Assembly (NCBI GenBank): GCA_963277665.1
Contig: OY728158.1
Coordinates: forward strand, 596,030,818-596,094,817
Length of the DNA stretch: 64,000 nucleotides
Direction of reading: 5' to 3'
Source: Viscum album
Lineage: Eukaryota; Streptophyta; Magnoliopsida; Santalales; Viscaceae
The position numbers and the translations under genes were made by a program. The notes below the pieces were generated by a model. That model was not told where the DNA came from. It searched no databases and worked only from the letters and a program-made list of their open reading frames with translations. Of the stretch, positions 23,341-37,200 are shown piece after piece; the first letter of the stretch is position 1; each line of letters starts with the position of its first letter.

Positions 23341-23565
23341 CAATTCAAAGAGACTGTACGCCATACATAAGCACGAACGCTATTTCAATTTTATATAGAT
23401 GAAATGAAATAAAGGTAAATAATAATTATCCTTTTTAAAATTATAATAATTAAATAAATTAAATATATATTTAAAAAATTCATCATTATAAAAATTCATG
23501 ATAGACAATGATGCAAAATAGATTACATCAGTTTCTGAGGAGGTAGTCTGCCATACACACGAAAG
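23341..23565 (-). promoter_or_regulatory. two decayed hairpin-module relics in element B 5' LTR
   Basis: On the minus strand the loops read gtgcttatgtatggcgtaca and gtgtgtatggcagactacct, clearly related to the element A loops. The stems are mostly lost (about TTC/GAA and TTTC/GAAA remain). Confidence 0.45.
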
Positions 23566-23906
23566 ACAATTTTGTTTCCCATTTGATGGAATAGAATATG
23601 TATGTAGGTGATTAAATTAACATAATAATATCATATTGTATGAAATATAATATTTTTATTATTTTAAAACGTTATAAGAATATTTTAAGGAGTTAGAAGT
23701 TGGATTTAAACTAAAACATTTGGTTAAAGGCTACACCTCTTCTTTGGACAACTTCTTCTCCTTTACACCTTAAAACCACAATGGTTGGTATTTTGACCAA
23801 AATAAGTCCTCTAGAACTAGGGTATGGATTTTAAGAATGTATTTTTGAAATAATTATCCGAAATTACATTCTTTTTAAGTGTAAATAGAGAAGGATAGGA
23901 GGAGAC

Positions 23907-23914
23907 CTTTTATA
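23907..23914 (-). promoter_or_regulatory. TATA box of element B 5' LTR
   Basis: On the minus strand TATAAAAG lies in the context cctcacttataaaaggtctc. Confidence 0.6.
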
Positions 23915-25675
23915 AGTGAGGGGAGGGGAACTCTTGGAATTTCATCAAATATTAAATAAATATAAACTAATTTATATTGAAAAGATGATAAAAATTGATC
24001 TAGTTTAAATATAGAATGATTATGGGTATAAATAAAATCATGAAACAAAATTTGGATAAGTTTAGATCAGTTTTTTACCCTTATCTGATTGTTTTAACCT
24101 GCATTAACCCTTTTTGATGATTACCTCCATAAACAATTTTTTACTCTTTAGGTGTCAAAATTATCATAATTAAAGTAAATTTTTATAAAAATAGAAAATT
24201 TCAGAGATTTATAAATATATACAAATAAATTTTAAAAATATAGTTTTTTTAAGAATTTTAAATCAAATTAAATATTACGTAATAAAAAATAACATTAAGG
24301 TTATTTTTAGAACTATTCATTTAATTTGATATTTAAAAAAACATGAAAAAATTGGAATTTAGATATAAGCTATTAAAAAAATACTAATATGTTATTTGTA
24401 TCTAATAAATTCATAAAAGAAATTTATACAAATTATATTACTTTTACAATTTTTAAAATAATTTATTTTAGGTTTCTATTAATTGAATCAATATCATGTC
24501 AGCATTACGTAAGAATTTAGGGTCATTATTTCATCTAATAAAATTTAAATTATATTACCCTGATTAAAATATAAATTACGTTTTAAATAATTTTTTATAA
24601 TCTTACATAAGTTTTCTTTATCCCTATCACAAAATTCTATATAAATTAAAAGCAGTAAAGTGACATTTTTTACTTTATCTTTTACATAAATATTTTAAAG
24701 GTTAAAATCAATAATATATGGTACCATGTTGACTTATATTATAAATATTTATTTAAATGGATGAACTAAACTCATCTAGTGGAGTAAATAAATTTTTGTG
24801 GTCATTATTTTGTCCTTATCATATTATTTGTTAACCTTAAATACCCGACTTACCCTTACCATTGTGAAAATTATTTACTATGGTTAAGATTCATAATGAA
24901 AAAAATAAAAGATAATTATTTATAATTTGTTTACTTCCTGATAGAAAATATAAAATCAAAATTTAATGATTTAATTTATAGAAGTGTAAAAAATTAATTT
25001 CAGATAAAAATGAAAAACACATCAATTTTTTTTAGAAAAATGTATTAGGAGTATAAAAAAGATTTCATACCAAATTCAAGTATAAAATTCATTCCAAATA
25101 TCATATTTGGATTATTTTTAATTAAAATTAACTAATTAAATTACAAAAAAATCCAAAATATAATTTTACTAAGTAAATATTTGAAATGAAAATACAGTTT
25201 CCAATAAAAATTAGTCTTCTCTACTATTCATTGAAAAATTAATATTTTTAGAAAAATACAAGAAACTTATTGTAATATAATTTTAAAAATTTTATTTTAA
25301 TTTTTTTTATTAGATCAAATAAAATTTCTAGAAGTTCTATAAATTATAATATTTTCTCAAAAAAATAAATTAAAATCATTTTTTTAGAAAGTGTATTTTT
25401 GAATTTATAAAATGCTATGATAAAATATGAGTTTTTATTTCATAAGATATTTTTTATTGATTAGGAAAATTACTTATATATTAATTATGTTTTTAATTCT
25501 AATTTTACCCACTAAATTGATGGCTAAATTATGACTATAATATTATTCCATGGTTTGTTTGAGCTTTGTGTTGCATGTTGTATATGCTAATTTACATAGT
25601 GTTATTTTAAAATCTCAGGGTGTTACATTCTAGGATTTTTTGGAATTTTAAATAATTCATACTTAGATAAATTTT

Positions 25676-26300
25676 ATGGCACCCCCTAAATAAACAAAAT
25701 AGAATTTTCTTCCTAGGGAGGATGTACCTATTCACCCACTAGTTGTGAAGGGGGTTATACTTGAGAATACTCCCAAACCTACTATATTGGTTCAAGAAAT
25801 AGAACCATTATAACCTAGATTATTCTAGTTATTTTAGTTTCATGGTTTTGGTGCACCAAACACAATGGTCAATTATTCCTGGGATTTTTAGCCTTAGTAT
25901 CTTCTATCCTTCCAGGTCATTAGGGACCATCATGATATTGAGTACTAGATCAACATCATTGATGGGATATTTCACATGATTGAGACACTAGGAAAAAATA
26001 GTAATATTGGTATAATTTTGTGATTCAAGGACTCAACATGAATTGGTGGAGAGTTATAAACTAGGCAGGAAGTTGATAGGATCTTACATTAGCGAACATC
26101 AAGAATATCTTCATTGAGAATTTATTTTTGGTCATATAGATGTTAGACCATGCTAAAGAGTTTACAGACCTACAATAAAGGATGATGAAATTAGCATCCT
26201 ATTCTAATGGTTTCATAGAGTTACCCTAATTTGATCTTCTCTTAGCTGGGTATTCATAACAAAAGTCTTAAAATTTTGAGATTCTCTTTCATCCATAGTT
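25676..26300 (+). pseudogene. Element C gag remnant
   Basis: An N-terminal start MAPPK is followed by stops and a frame with REDVPIHPLVVKGVILENTP. From about 26030 one frame reads GLNMNWWRVIN, LTLANIKNIFIENLFLVI, MLDHAKEFTDLQ, RMMKLASYSNGF, following the retrotransposon gag capsid domain (a tryptophan pair, then F..F...F and EF..LQQG.M). About six stops interrupt it. A zinc knuckle could not be found downstream (26.3-26.8 kb). Confidence 0.75.
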
Positions 26301-26859
26301 GATGAATCATGTATGGAGTTTCTACCTGACGAAATATTCTGATGTGTTTTATAAGGACCCGATGAATGAAAAAGTTTATTAGATGGGAAAAAATATATAA
26401 ATAAAACATTACATCACTTGTATAGTGATTTGGTCCTAGGTGATACTGTGGGTTCCTCTTCTAATGGTAAGAATAGGAAGACAAAGGAGATGCACTAAAG
26501 AGACAAAAGATAAGTGGGATAGATTAAGGGATCATTTGTTTACTTTCTGGAAGAGAATTTTTCATGATGAAATAACTATGTTATAAAGGTAAACATCAAT
26601 AGATCTTGTTGAAAGATAGTGATGGATTGTCAATGACGTGGAAGGAATGGTTATTTATAGCATTATTATTTTAAAGTAATGTGTTCAGACTCATAGAGGT
26701 CAAGTTAGTGTCCACAACAGAAGATTCAAAATAATCAATATTTGAAAACTCAGGAAATATAGGGGCCTAAGGGGTATGTTCATGGTCTTAATGATGGGAA
26801 TATGTACACAATGGACTATATTCTAGTTAATAGTGGAGAGGGACCATCGACTATTCGAG

Positions 26860-26960
26860 GTATGATATTGATCACATCTATGTTATCTTCTTCCATATAT
26901 GATTTATGAGCTTCCAATTCATTTATATCTACTCAAGTCCTTTTTCAAATTATATATCCA
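26860..26960 (+). pseudogene. Element C aspartic protease remnant
   Basis: SIYDL*ASNSFIST (about 26891-26932) corresponds to the VLFDSGASHSFIS active-site block of Ty3/gypsy proteases. The catalytic Asp is kept, but Ser-Gly became Leu-stop. Confidence 0.6.
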
Positions 26961-27329
26961 ATTAAGTAATATTTAATTTTTTTCTCTTAAAACACACATG
27001 GGAAGAAATTGGATCATCTCTAGAGATGGAAAAAATTTACCATGGTAGTTGTTGGCTATAAATATCTATTGGATTTCATGATTCTTGAGAGTACTAGTTT
27101 GGATGCGATTTTCTACATAGTCTGTCTGAATAATTTCTGATCTCACATCGACTACTATTTGTGATTATTATTCATACTACAGAAAAGAGAGAAAAGTTTT
27201 TTTACCAGTGAATGGGATATTGGAGAATGAAGAATAGGTTTAGAACTAAGTTAGTTTAGAGCTATAATGGTGTATGTTGTGGTCATGGTTCTTTTATAGA
27301 ATTAGTAAGTAGATCCCTTCTCATTTCCT

Positions 27330-28145
27330 CTTGTAGTGGTCCTTTATACGGGTTTCATTCTAGATGATTTTTCAGTACTCCCTCATAAAAGTGTGATTGA
27401 CATCGAGATTGATCTCATTCTAGGGGAATAACCTACAGAGATTCCTTTATATTGGATAATTCTACATGAGTTCAAGGAATTTAAGGTTCAGATCTTTAAT
27501 TTGGAGGTGGATGGTTTAATCAGACCTAGAACATCCCCCTATGGTTTTCTATTATTATTAGAAAATATGTTTAATGATATTATTTTATTCTGTGAAAAAA
27601 ATAGGATGTTGAACATGGTGAAAATAGAGAATAAATACCGATTTAAAAGGATCAATGACTTGTTTGATCATTTCTTGGGATCCTAGTGGTTCTCTAAGAT
27701 CGATATATTATTGGGACACCACTAGATTCAGGTTAGAGAGTAAGACATTCCTAAAAAATGTTTAGGAGTAGATATGGGATGTATGAGCATCTAATCAGGC
27801 CTTTGGGTTTAAAAAATGCACCATCGTGGTTCCTGTATATCATGGATAGGATCTTCCATCCATATATTGGATTCTTTGTTGTGGTGTTAATTTATTATAT
27901 ACTTATATACTCATGAACCTTATTGATACACACTAGACACTGAAATATTGCATTGAGTACACTTTAAGAATATCATCACTATCCCAATCTCTAAAAGATT
28001 CACATCTAGATCTAAGAGGTACATTATGTTAGGCATGTGATCTAAATGAATTTCTATAGACTCATAGAAGGTAGAGGCTGTGATGTCTTGGACATGACAT
28101 AGAAATGTGTTTGAAATTAATATTTTCGTTGGTTGGTAGTGTATG
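27330..28145 (+). pseudogene. Element C reverse transcriptase remnant
   Basis: LDDFSVLPHKSVIDIEIDLI at about 27360 is followed by FKVQIFNLEVDGLIRPRTSP (27480-27535), a stop-free stretch to ENKYRFKRINDLFDHFLGS (27686), FSKIDILLGHH, DIPKKCLG in another frame, and LIYYILIYS near 27890, the counterpart of the catalytic FIDDILVYS, with both Asp changed to Tyr or Ile. KVEAVMSWT at about 28070-28097 is the start of the RT-RNase H connection. The similarity then fades; RNase H and integrase are absent. Confidence 0.82.
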
Positions 28146-31100
28146 ATAATGGTTTTTATTAGAGTTAAGGATCCATTAATTTTTTGTTTTAATATATAGT
28201 TTTATCCTTATGAAAATTTCTATTGAGGATATTGTGTTTTTAAGCATGTATAAGGCCTCTTCAAAGTTAGTAGCTCCAGGTTTTGGAGAAAATTGACTAG
28301 GTGCATGGTTTTTCTAAGCCATACCCCTGATGTTAGATGGCTTGTTAAAACTATGGAGGGGGATGTAGAGGGTTTAAAAATGGATCATATTTCATGCATT
28401 ATTTTCCTAAATCTTTCACCTAGACCATATGCTTAGTACCATTTAAGTAGTGAACCTACATTTTTGGTGCACGATTTTTCCAAATAGTGTGTCCATTCCA
28501 TGTCCCCATTTAGAAAAGGTAAAACCATCCTTTCCCTTGAAAACCTATATGATTCACCCCTTTTTTCTCTATTATGCACAAAGAAAAACTCTCCCATCAT
28601 GTTGGAGTTTCCCTTGGACCTTAAGTTAGGTATTGAAGTTTTTCTATCAACCAGACTCTGATCAGATTGTTGTACATTTCAATGCTTATCCAATGGTATG
28701 TTCTTTAATATTTTAACATCCATTCTTGGTTTACCACTCTATCTTTGGAGTTATTTCTAGGAAATCAAATATTTTCTATTTTTTGGGTATTTTTCTATTT
28801 CTATTTTTTCTTCTATCCTATCCCAAATCAAAAGGAAATACTGGATGTGTCTTCCTCTACATCCAAAAGGAAGATGGTTTATAAATTTTCCTCAATTCTA
28901 GTCATTTATATTTGTTCATTTTTGCTTTATGTCATGTTTTCCTAAACTTTACCTCTAAAATTAACACACTTTAAATTAGATTCTTAGAATATAACATAAA
29001 TACACTAATATACCCCCACCCTCATTGAAGTTTAATGTACTCAACTTGGGACATCCCTTTAGGTGTTCCATGTATATACCTATATGAATATTTTATATTA
29101 TTAAGAAAAAACCTTTTGGAGTTTTGGGCTTAAATTTCTCAAATTGATTTAATTAATTTAAATAAATGAGTAATTTCATTTTAATAGAGAAATTGTGAGT
29201 CACTTTGGTGTAATAATTGTTCACTGAGATAATTAATGATATGACACCACTTGTGATCCTTTTTTATTTATAAATGAATATTAAATGGTTTGAATGAAAT
29301 TGTAATGGTACAACAACATCATTTTCACGTAGACTATTATTTTTATTTAAATATAAGGTCCATATTATTTCTATGTATATTTTTCATGTTAATGGATTGG
29401 TCATACTTGACCTGGACTTGGATTATATAGGTAATTATTTGATCACTTAGAAAATGTCCCCTTAATTCATTGGGCTAGTTTCTAAGGGATATACAAACCT
29501 TGGAATTCAGCCTTTTTCTAATTAGTATGTGAATCAATTAGCTTAGCATATATTATTAACTATATTTATATATAAAAATTTTAATACCTTTGATACACTC
29601 CATGGATTCATATTAATGCTCTCAGACACATGATGCCTTGGATTCTATTATTTGACTTCTGTCATGCTTTTCCTGATATTTATAGTTGATGTATTCTACA
29701 AACTTAGTTAGACAATTAAATAGTTGAATTTTTAGGTTGGTTCTCTTTTATTAAACTTAGATCCATGTATTTATGATGTATGGATTATTATTGTTAGTAT
29801 TATCAACCTTTTAATGAATGTGTGAGCCTCTATAAGTTGGGAATGATGATCCATGTAATTGAACCATTATAAAATCCTACACACAGTTACATGTAGAACC
29901 AATTACAACTTATAAAGTGTCTAACTTTATAAATTGATAATTAAAGAAACATATAACTAGAACATGATATATATATATATACATGGATATAAACATAGAT
30001 GTACTAATGAACTAATGAGTACTTAAATTTGGAAATTATTAAATGGGGATTCCAGTTACAACTTAAATGGAATTTTCTTTTGTAACTTATAATTGATATT
30101 CCAAATATATGAACCCCATTAATTATTACTTGGACCCTAACCAATACCCTGACCTCATATCTTGGATACTTGGTTTAGTATGTTTTTGGTAGTGTGTATG
30201 GATGGTTATATTTATATTATGAGAACTTCCTTTTGTTTATTATCATGTTCTGAGGTGAGCACTTGGAAATTGTCAATATATGCCTCTATGATGACCTCAG
30301 GTCAAGTGTCAAGAAGGTGGTGGAGACCATGAACCTAAGATGGTGGGAATGAACCTTCCAATAGTGGCATGTGCGATACCTTTAATTATACCTAACTTGG
30401 GATCCGATTCTTAGTTTTGAGAGTTTTTTTACAGCTCATGAATTCTAGCAGGGGGCCCTATGACCTTCCCTTATCGTAAAGCATGATTTTATGAGGATAT
30501 GTGACACTGTTAGGTAACTATATTATGCCATACCTCTAATTATTTTGATATGAGTTTTATATATTATGCCCTGAATCATATGATGTGATGTGAACTAGGT
30601 TGACTATGTGATGCTATGAATCTGGAGATGTATGTGACATGGGATGACTATGCTCCATAAGGGTTTTATGAGATATCACTATGCGAAAATGTAATGGAAG
30701 AAAGATATAAATATTCAGCCACAAGTTTGTCTTAGAGAGGAAATAATAAAATTAAATGAAAAATTAAAGGTAAATCATATCTTATTTTATATAAACATTA
30801 TCCAAAAAATTGAGTTTTAAAGAGATCCTTCACTAGTAATTGTTTAAATCTTGTTTTCAAAGGTACACATTGAAGAAAATGTAATTGTTGAATGTTGTGG
30901 TAGAACCCATTATCCTTAAATGGTGTGATAAAATATCCACCTTAAAGGTTAATGGGGAGAGGATATTGTATGTGAAATTTCTTATATTAGAGAAATCTTC
31001 AATCAATGAAAATCGACATCATTAACCCCATTATATAGAGCACCCTAATTGAAATAAATATCATATTAATGTTATCTATTTAATCTATTTTATTATGAAT

Positions 31101-32420
31101 AGCTCTTTGAATCCAATTATATTGATTAAAATGGATTCTTTATTATTTAATTTATTTTTAAACTTCTTTAAAAATTGATAAAATATTTAAAAATAATTAC
31201 ATGATGTGTCATAATTTAAATAAAACATGAAAATAAATATAGGAAAGTTGGTTAAAGAATATCACATATCATCATTATGAAGACCGTGATGTAGTATCAC
31301 AAACCATGACAAAATGAAGATTATGCCATGGTGACTCTCACCATTATTTATTTTATATGATTTAGTTCATTTTTACAACAATTTTCCACTCGCAATAAAT
31401 GCTATAAAAACATATAAAAAACTTCACAAATAATTTTGAGTCCATCAAAACTCTTTTGGATATGATTATCATATAAACTAATGAAAAATTTCGAAAATTA
31501 ATTTTTTCGAAAATTAATTATAATTTCATATCCTCTTGTGCAACCACAAGAAACTTTAAAGTACTGAGAAAAAGTATGAATTCCATAATTCATAATTCCA
31601 AATAAATAGTAGCTTCTAGAAAAATATCATCAATACTCAAGATACAAATTAGTCTAGAATGATCTCGATCTATTACACCCATGTATCTTTTTGAACATAT
31701 CTACCATAGTATTTATCTCTATACATCATATTAATAATTAATATATCCATTTTTAAAATACATCAAGTGACTATTCGAAATTGAACATCTATATCTAGTA
31801 TAGTTAAATTTACCGATTCTCAATTATCTAAAATAAATTTAATATATTAACTAATTCCATAACATGTTATTTAACTAAATAGTAGTAAATATCACATGTA
31901 ACATAACTAGTAAGGACATGTATTTCCATATACTAATTTAATTAAGGGGCCCAAAATCACACTTTTCATACATGAGGAATATTCTTATAATAGTTAAATT
32001 CAAATGTGGACATGATTAATATAATTAGTTACCCTAGTATTAACCAATACTCATGGAATACATAAGAAATATATCAAATTATAATGGTTCACATTTTATG
32101 TATCTTGTTATTTCTAGGAAGTGGAGAATAATATAAGTATACATCAATAAGTATATCAATAAATATATGATATTCCATGTGATATTCTTTGGCAGGTCAA
32201 TACATATAATAAGCCTCTTCTTATTATCATATGATTCCACTCTACATTGCATACACAATTCTACTAACACAAATATTATCATATAATGAAAATGTTATAT
32301 TTATATAGAAAACAACCATTACATACAGTCTCTCATGTATCTATTACCCAATGACATTACATTCATCACATGTTTAACCATGTTAATGGAATTTTTGATT
32401 GATCCACTACTTTATCATTT
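28146..32420. other. unassigned repeat debris
   Basis: No protein domain is recognisable. About 28.2-28.9 kb and 30.2-30.6 kb are less AT-rich and could be LTR or leader sequence of unidentified elements, but I see no paired ends. A short direct duplication (TTTCGAAAATTAAT twice) lies at about 31489-31520. The minus strand of 31.4-32.4 kb may include the 3' LTR of the copia remnant that follows. Confidence 0.4.
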
Positions 32421-32429
32421 GTATCCGTC

Positions 32430-34190
32430 CAAAAAAACATTTACATCACCCATTTAAATTGTTTACTAAATGATATTGTATTTTTGAAGAGTTTATTTGG
32501 TCTTTTGGTGATAATGAGATCCCTTGATTGCAGAAACAAGACCATTATTGTTGTTATATCTCTCAATTACTCCCAAAATTCTATGAACCACCCTATGATC
32601 AGTGATTAATTTCTTGATCCAAAAAACATCCTTCATAACACATGATCCAATGATATAATTTTCCTTTGTTACTGAGTCTACTAATGCTAGTTATTCAATA
32701 TTATTTCAATTTATAACTCCATATTTGAGGAAATACATGAAATCATATTTAGATCACATATCATCTTTTTCAGTATAAAATCTACAATAAATCTAAACCC
32801 TTAGAATGAGATCTTAATCACATGAAATTTATAAGCATAAATACTTGGGTTTTCTCAAAATATAGTGATTCTCATTATGATTGTATTAGTATATACTAGT
32901 TACACACAATGCATAAGAGTCATCGACCTAGGTACAAAACATGAAATACATGATATATCATATCGTGTAAATATAAAGAATTATATTTATTTATGTCCTT
33001 TATATATCATTAAAATGGAATTGAGTCTTTATATAGATATTTCCATGAAAGGTAAAAACACCTTCTTGGAGTTCTCTTTACTTAAACTATTTATCACATT
33101 AGTAATATTAGCATTCTAACTCAATTTACATATTTTTTTAGATCTATCTCTACCGATATTTATACTTGGAATGTTGGATGCTTTGCCTTTGTCTTTTATT
33201 GAGAAGAATTTTCCCAACCATACTAGAATCATATATATTTTTGATGAATCAAATTACTTTAATTTCATTTTAAAATAGAATATTTTAACTCTAAGAATAT
33301 TTATTCGATTAATAAATGTATCATTAAAAATTTCATACCTTAAGATAATATTTTATAATATAATGTCCATAGATTATGTCATATAAACTTTCTCTATTTA
33401 ATTCTTGTAAAGGAGAGAAGTTTTGATATGTATTTAAAATATCATATAATTATAATGTTTAAATATGATGAGAAATATCTTGATCAACATTATCAAGACT
33501 AATAGTTAAAAGGTTTCTTTATTGAAAATATAATTAATATGTTTATACATTTTTTCCACTAATTGAGATTTATATTTAGACACACTACCATCTTTATTAT
33601 AGAAAATAGGTTACGATCTATGGGTATCATCCCATTAGGTGCATCAAAAAAATTAATAACATAATTAATGTATAAAGAGTCCAACTTATAACTCATAGAC
33701 TCTTATTATTTATCATAATCCGTAATCAATGTGTCTTATTTGTAGGTAAAACGTTTATCCTCAATAAATGCTACCTCATTGTATTTTACATATGAAATTA
33801 AAATCTATAATGGTCTATATGAATCCTACAAGACCATTTAGGTTCTTGGGAAACCTATGTTAGTTCAACTTCCACATTCTCTTCTAGAACATTCCTATTT
33901 ATTGCTTTTGAACTTATCTAAGTCCAATTCTCCCCCTATTAACTTGAGTAATAGAATCATTATCAAGTAAAATACCATGTCGAGTCACAAACACTAATTT
34001 TAGTGATATTTTAAATTAATATATCATTTTTTAGGATAACCAAAAAAACAATTTCTCTTATTTTGGTCTAAGGCCATTGAAATTAAAATATCAGATATAT
34101 TCTTAATAAAACCAAATCATCAGAAATGAAAAATTAGGATTCCTCTAATCCATATCTCATCTTGTGTGTTATGAGTGCCTTAGATGGAAT
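32430..34190 (-). pseudogene. Ty1/copia pol remnant D1 (integrase C-terminus, RT, RNase H)
   Basis: Minus-strand copia pol. From high to low coordinates: PSKALITHKMRYG (about 34170) and REIVFLVILKNDI (about 34060), the C-terminal integrase blocks corresponding to P.KAL..TPYE.W.G and KCFFVGYP; at about 33700-33590 ESMSYKLDSL, VINFFDAPNGMIPIDRNLFS, the RT start (SM..N.VW.LVD.P.G..PI.CKWIFK); a decayed RT core; RSMTLMHCV (about 32920) for GS.MYAM.CTRPD; and RNase H, DSVTKENYIIGS, KDVFWIKKLIT, NNNNGLVSAIKGSHYHQKTK (about 32680-32480). Gag, protease and the integrase core are not recognisable beyond 34190. Multiple stops and shifts are present. Confidence 0.75.
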
Positions 34191-34222
34191 GCAATTAATT
34201 ATGAAATATGTTTGATAAAAAT

Positions 34223-34240
34223 CACACACACACACACACA
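34223..34240. repeat. (CA)n microsatellite
   Basis: About nine CA dinucleotides lie immediately beyond the recognisable end of the copia remnant D1. Confidence 0.85.
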
Positions 34241-37200
34241 TATATTGGAATCCATCATCAAATTATATCATAATTATATTAATTTATTGTAATAAATCAT
34301 ATTAATTAGTTATTATGATAATTAAAAGTGAATATTAGGGGTGACTTGCACACCCAATTTTGTAAACCTCTATTGTGATGGTGTGTCTTTCCATTTCAAT
34401 TATATTTCATACGGGATGAGAACTGATCGATTACTAATCCTTTTTATTTAGGATAAATAATTTTTTTAATTGAAAAAAATCTTAATTTATTTATTTTATT
34501 GTTTATTGTTTATTTTTTATTTTAATGACGATGGTAAAATCCTTAAAATGTTCTTCATATGATATACAGGTTAAAGAAAGATGCTCTGAGAAATGAAATT
34601 AATGGAAATCAAAGGGTTGTGTTAAAGAAACATACATATAATATTTTATAAAATGTATATATCGTATACCATATCATACATTCCATGAGTAAAAATTTAT
34701 TATAAAGAATGTGATAATTTAATGTCGCTGACTAGGATATAATCATATGCTATGATATGAGGATATCGCTAACTATTATAATAATCTCCCATATGATATC
34801 AATATATCAAAAGTTGTGATATAAGGAAATAAATGAGATATGGAAAGTTGTAAACTACGAAATCACCATTTTGGAACTTATAAATGAATTTCACCATTAG
34901 ATATCGAGATATAATGACTTGACCAAGGTATAGTATTTTTTTGGTGTGGTGATGAGAAATTCTATATAGGGAAATAAAATAATATGATATAATCAAATCT
35001 ATATCAATAATTAAAGTAAAACATCCTTGTATTTGGTTCAAAAATTCTATCAATAATACGATATGACATCAATAGTAATGAATTAAATGAAATTAATTAT
35101 TTCATATCTAAAAATAGAAGGATATCATAAGCAACATTTGATCAAACTGATGGGTCCAAGATTAGGACTAGAATATTCTATAATAAGAAACTATCTGGAT
35201 TGAATTTTTGAACCCAAATTATTAATACAATAAATATGTATCAGAAAAAACTTAATTTCATTTTAAAACAATATATAATCACAAAAAAATCTATTTTTCA
35301 AACCGTATAACTCCATATACACTTGTGTATTTTTCTGTGAGACTCATGAATTACCAAAAATGGGAGGAAAGTATAGGACAATCGATTCTACATGAGATCT
35401 ACATAGTTCACATTCATGAGCCTAGGTGAAAAGGTAAATCTTTATACACAACTATCTAACCATATTAGGAACTATATGGGACAATATACCAAATATATGT
35501 TTTTCAAAATAGATAATAATGAGGTGTATTGTGGGAACTAAGTCCAATATCCATGTTAAGGCTCGTTGATAAAGGAAATATGCCTAAAAAATTCACCACC
35601 ACACATAAACATCACTTGAAGAACCCATGCCAACATGGTCATGATTCTAGTACCAAAAATATGATGTGGGTTATATAGAATAAAGAATGGGGATGTGGAA
35701 TATGGATTTCATTCCAGTGGATTTGATTTGGTTCTAACTTTATTTTATTTGTTTTTTATAATTTTATCAAACATTTTACATCAATTATATTAAACATTTT
35801 TTACTATATGTTTTCATAAACACAAACCTCTAAATTTATAAAGAGTTTACTCAAGGGTTTATCTATGGATATTTATTATGGTCCTTCAATGTATTATTCA
35901 TTAGGAATAATTTTACTTATTCAAACAATAACTATTGAAGGTGTTACAAAAATGAGAGGATGATGAAAATATTCATCTATTATTCTTGATTCCTGTCATA
36001 TTGTTTTTATTGGGACAATTAATTTTCCCTTCCATTATATATTTTAGTAGTATATGATGGAACTATGGGATTGAAGACTAAATAAATGAAATTTCTTAGT
36101 AGGTAGGTAGATAATATATGATCTCAATTGAGGAGGATGTTGTCTAATAACCCAAGAAGGATTGGGTTTTTTATCCTTAAATTCACTAGGAATTTATACT
36201 GTAAGACTGGTGAGTGTTGATTATACATAAAATTTTGAGTAATAACATTGAGTAATAATGAGATTAATATTGTGTGAGAATGGAACATATATGTGTTAAT
36301 ATAAGTAGTTTCACCTTTCTTACCAACTTCTTTGTTTTCAAATATATTAATTTTTTATTTTATTCTTACATGTCACAAAATTTCACTCCCTGGTTTATAT
36401 AATTTATTTTATAATAAAAAATGAAGATAAATAATAATTACAAGCATAAGAATAATGAATTATTATCTACATTCCTTAGTAAGAAACATATGATCAAATC
36501 TCTAGCTATATTCATTAGGAATTTTAATTACTATTTTGATATCCCAACTACAACCAACTTGTCAAAATTTGGAAACATTTTCCAGAAGCTTCACAATATT
36601 TGAATTTTTGACAACACTATGTAATTTTTTTATTTACATTTAAAAATAAAATCTAAAAAATGGGTTTCATCAATAATTAACTCGTTGTCTCTATAAATAA
36701 AGGAATTAATTTCTTTATAAATTATAAGGGGAAAAAATTTCTAACAACGACGATAGTGTATTTATAGATCTTATCATGGATATCAGCGAGGAGATTGAGG
36801 TTTGGTACCTAATATTTCATACTGAAGAACATAGTGATTTTTATTAGTATTTTCAAAAATTTCATTCTGATGTGGAAGAGGAAGAATTGGTTTGACAAAA
36901 AAATAAATTTTCATACAAACTATTTAGGATGAACTAAAAGAAGTAATGGAACATCTTAAAGAATATACATTTACTAAACCATTTGGTGTATTCTAAAATA
37001 ATTTCACATTAAGAAAGAATTTTTATTTTGAGAAAATGATGTGGATACATATTTTTTGAATTAATTTCTTTTTAACTTTATCAAACCAAACTTTTCTACA
37101 ATCTTCCCCAATTTCTGTATTATATATTCAATAATTATAATTCTTTCCATGGAATATTTTAAAGAAGAGGAAATAAGAAAGGTGGTATGATTAAAGGATA

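Larger units (their letters stand above)
1866..25627 (-). mobile_element. Element B: decayed Tekay/Del-like Ty3/gypsy chromovirus, interrupted by element A
   Basis: A full-length but degenerate LTR retrotransposon on the minus strand. Its 5' LTR is 21937-25627 and its 3' LTR is split into 1866-3169 and 14157-16606 by element A. The pieces add up to about 3.75 kb, against 3.69 kb for the intact LTR. Between the LTRs lie a primer-binding-site remnant, gag with zinc knuckles, RT, integrase, a chromodomain and a polypurine tract, in the order expected for a chromovirus. The segment around the end of RT and RNase H is missing and replaced by an insertion at 18304-19173. All frames carry many stops and shifts, so the element is dead. 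The low-coordinate terminus is uncertain by several bases, and I could not find a convincing target-site duplication for B. Confidence 0.85.
21937..25627 (-). repeat. Element B 5' LTR (~3.69 kb)
   Basis: On the minus strand it starts TGTAACACCC at 25627 and ends ggtgactatag near 21937. It contains a TATA box (23907), hairpin-module relics (23341-23565), a version of the gatgggtg motif (about 22500) and an (AT)n run at about 23027-23050. It pairs with the split LTR 1866-3169 plus 14157-16606. Confidence 0.85.
25628..28145 (+). mobile_element. Element C: Ty3/gypsy remnant, gag to RT, interrupted by element B
   Basis: Plus-strand gag, protease and RT in order, without LTR, RNase H core, integrase or chromodomain. 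The left edge coincides with the terminus of B. The first bases (ttctaggattttttggaatt) resemble the leader just upstream of gag in element A, suggesting that B inserted into C between its primer-binding site and gag. The rest of C's leader and its 5' LTR should then lie left of 1866, where I could not recognise them. Confidence 0.6.

Noticed and set aside
1861..25635. Target-site duplication of element B
   Set aside because: Bases next to 1866 (tacctta) and 25628 (ttcta) do not match. The low terminus is uncertain by several bases, so no duplication is claimed.
28745..28945. 66-codon hydrophobic frame as a membrane protein
   Set aside because: The Phe/Tyr/Ile-rich run comes from T-rich DNA, and there is no gene context.
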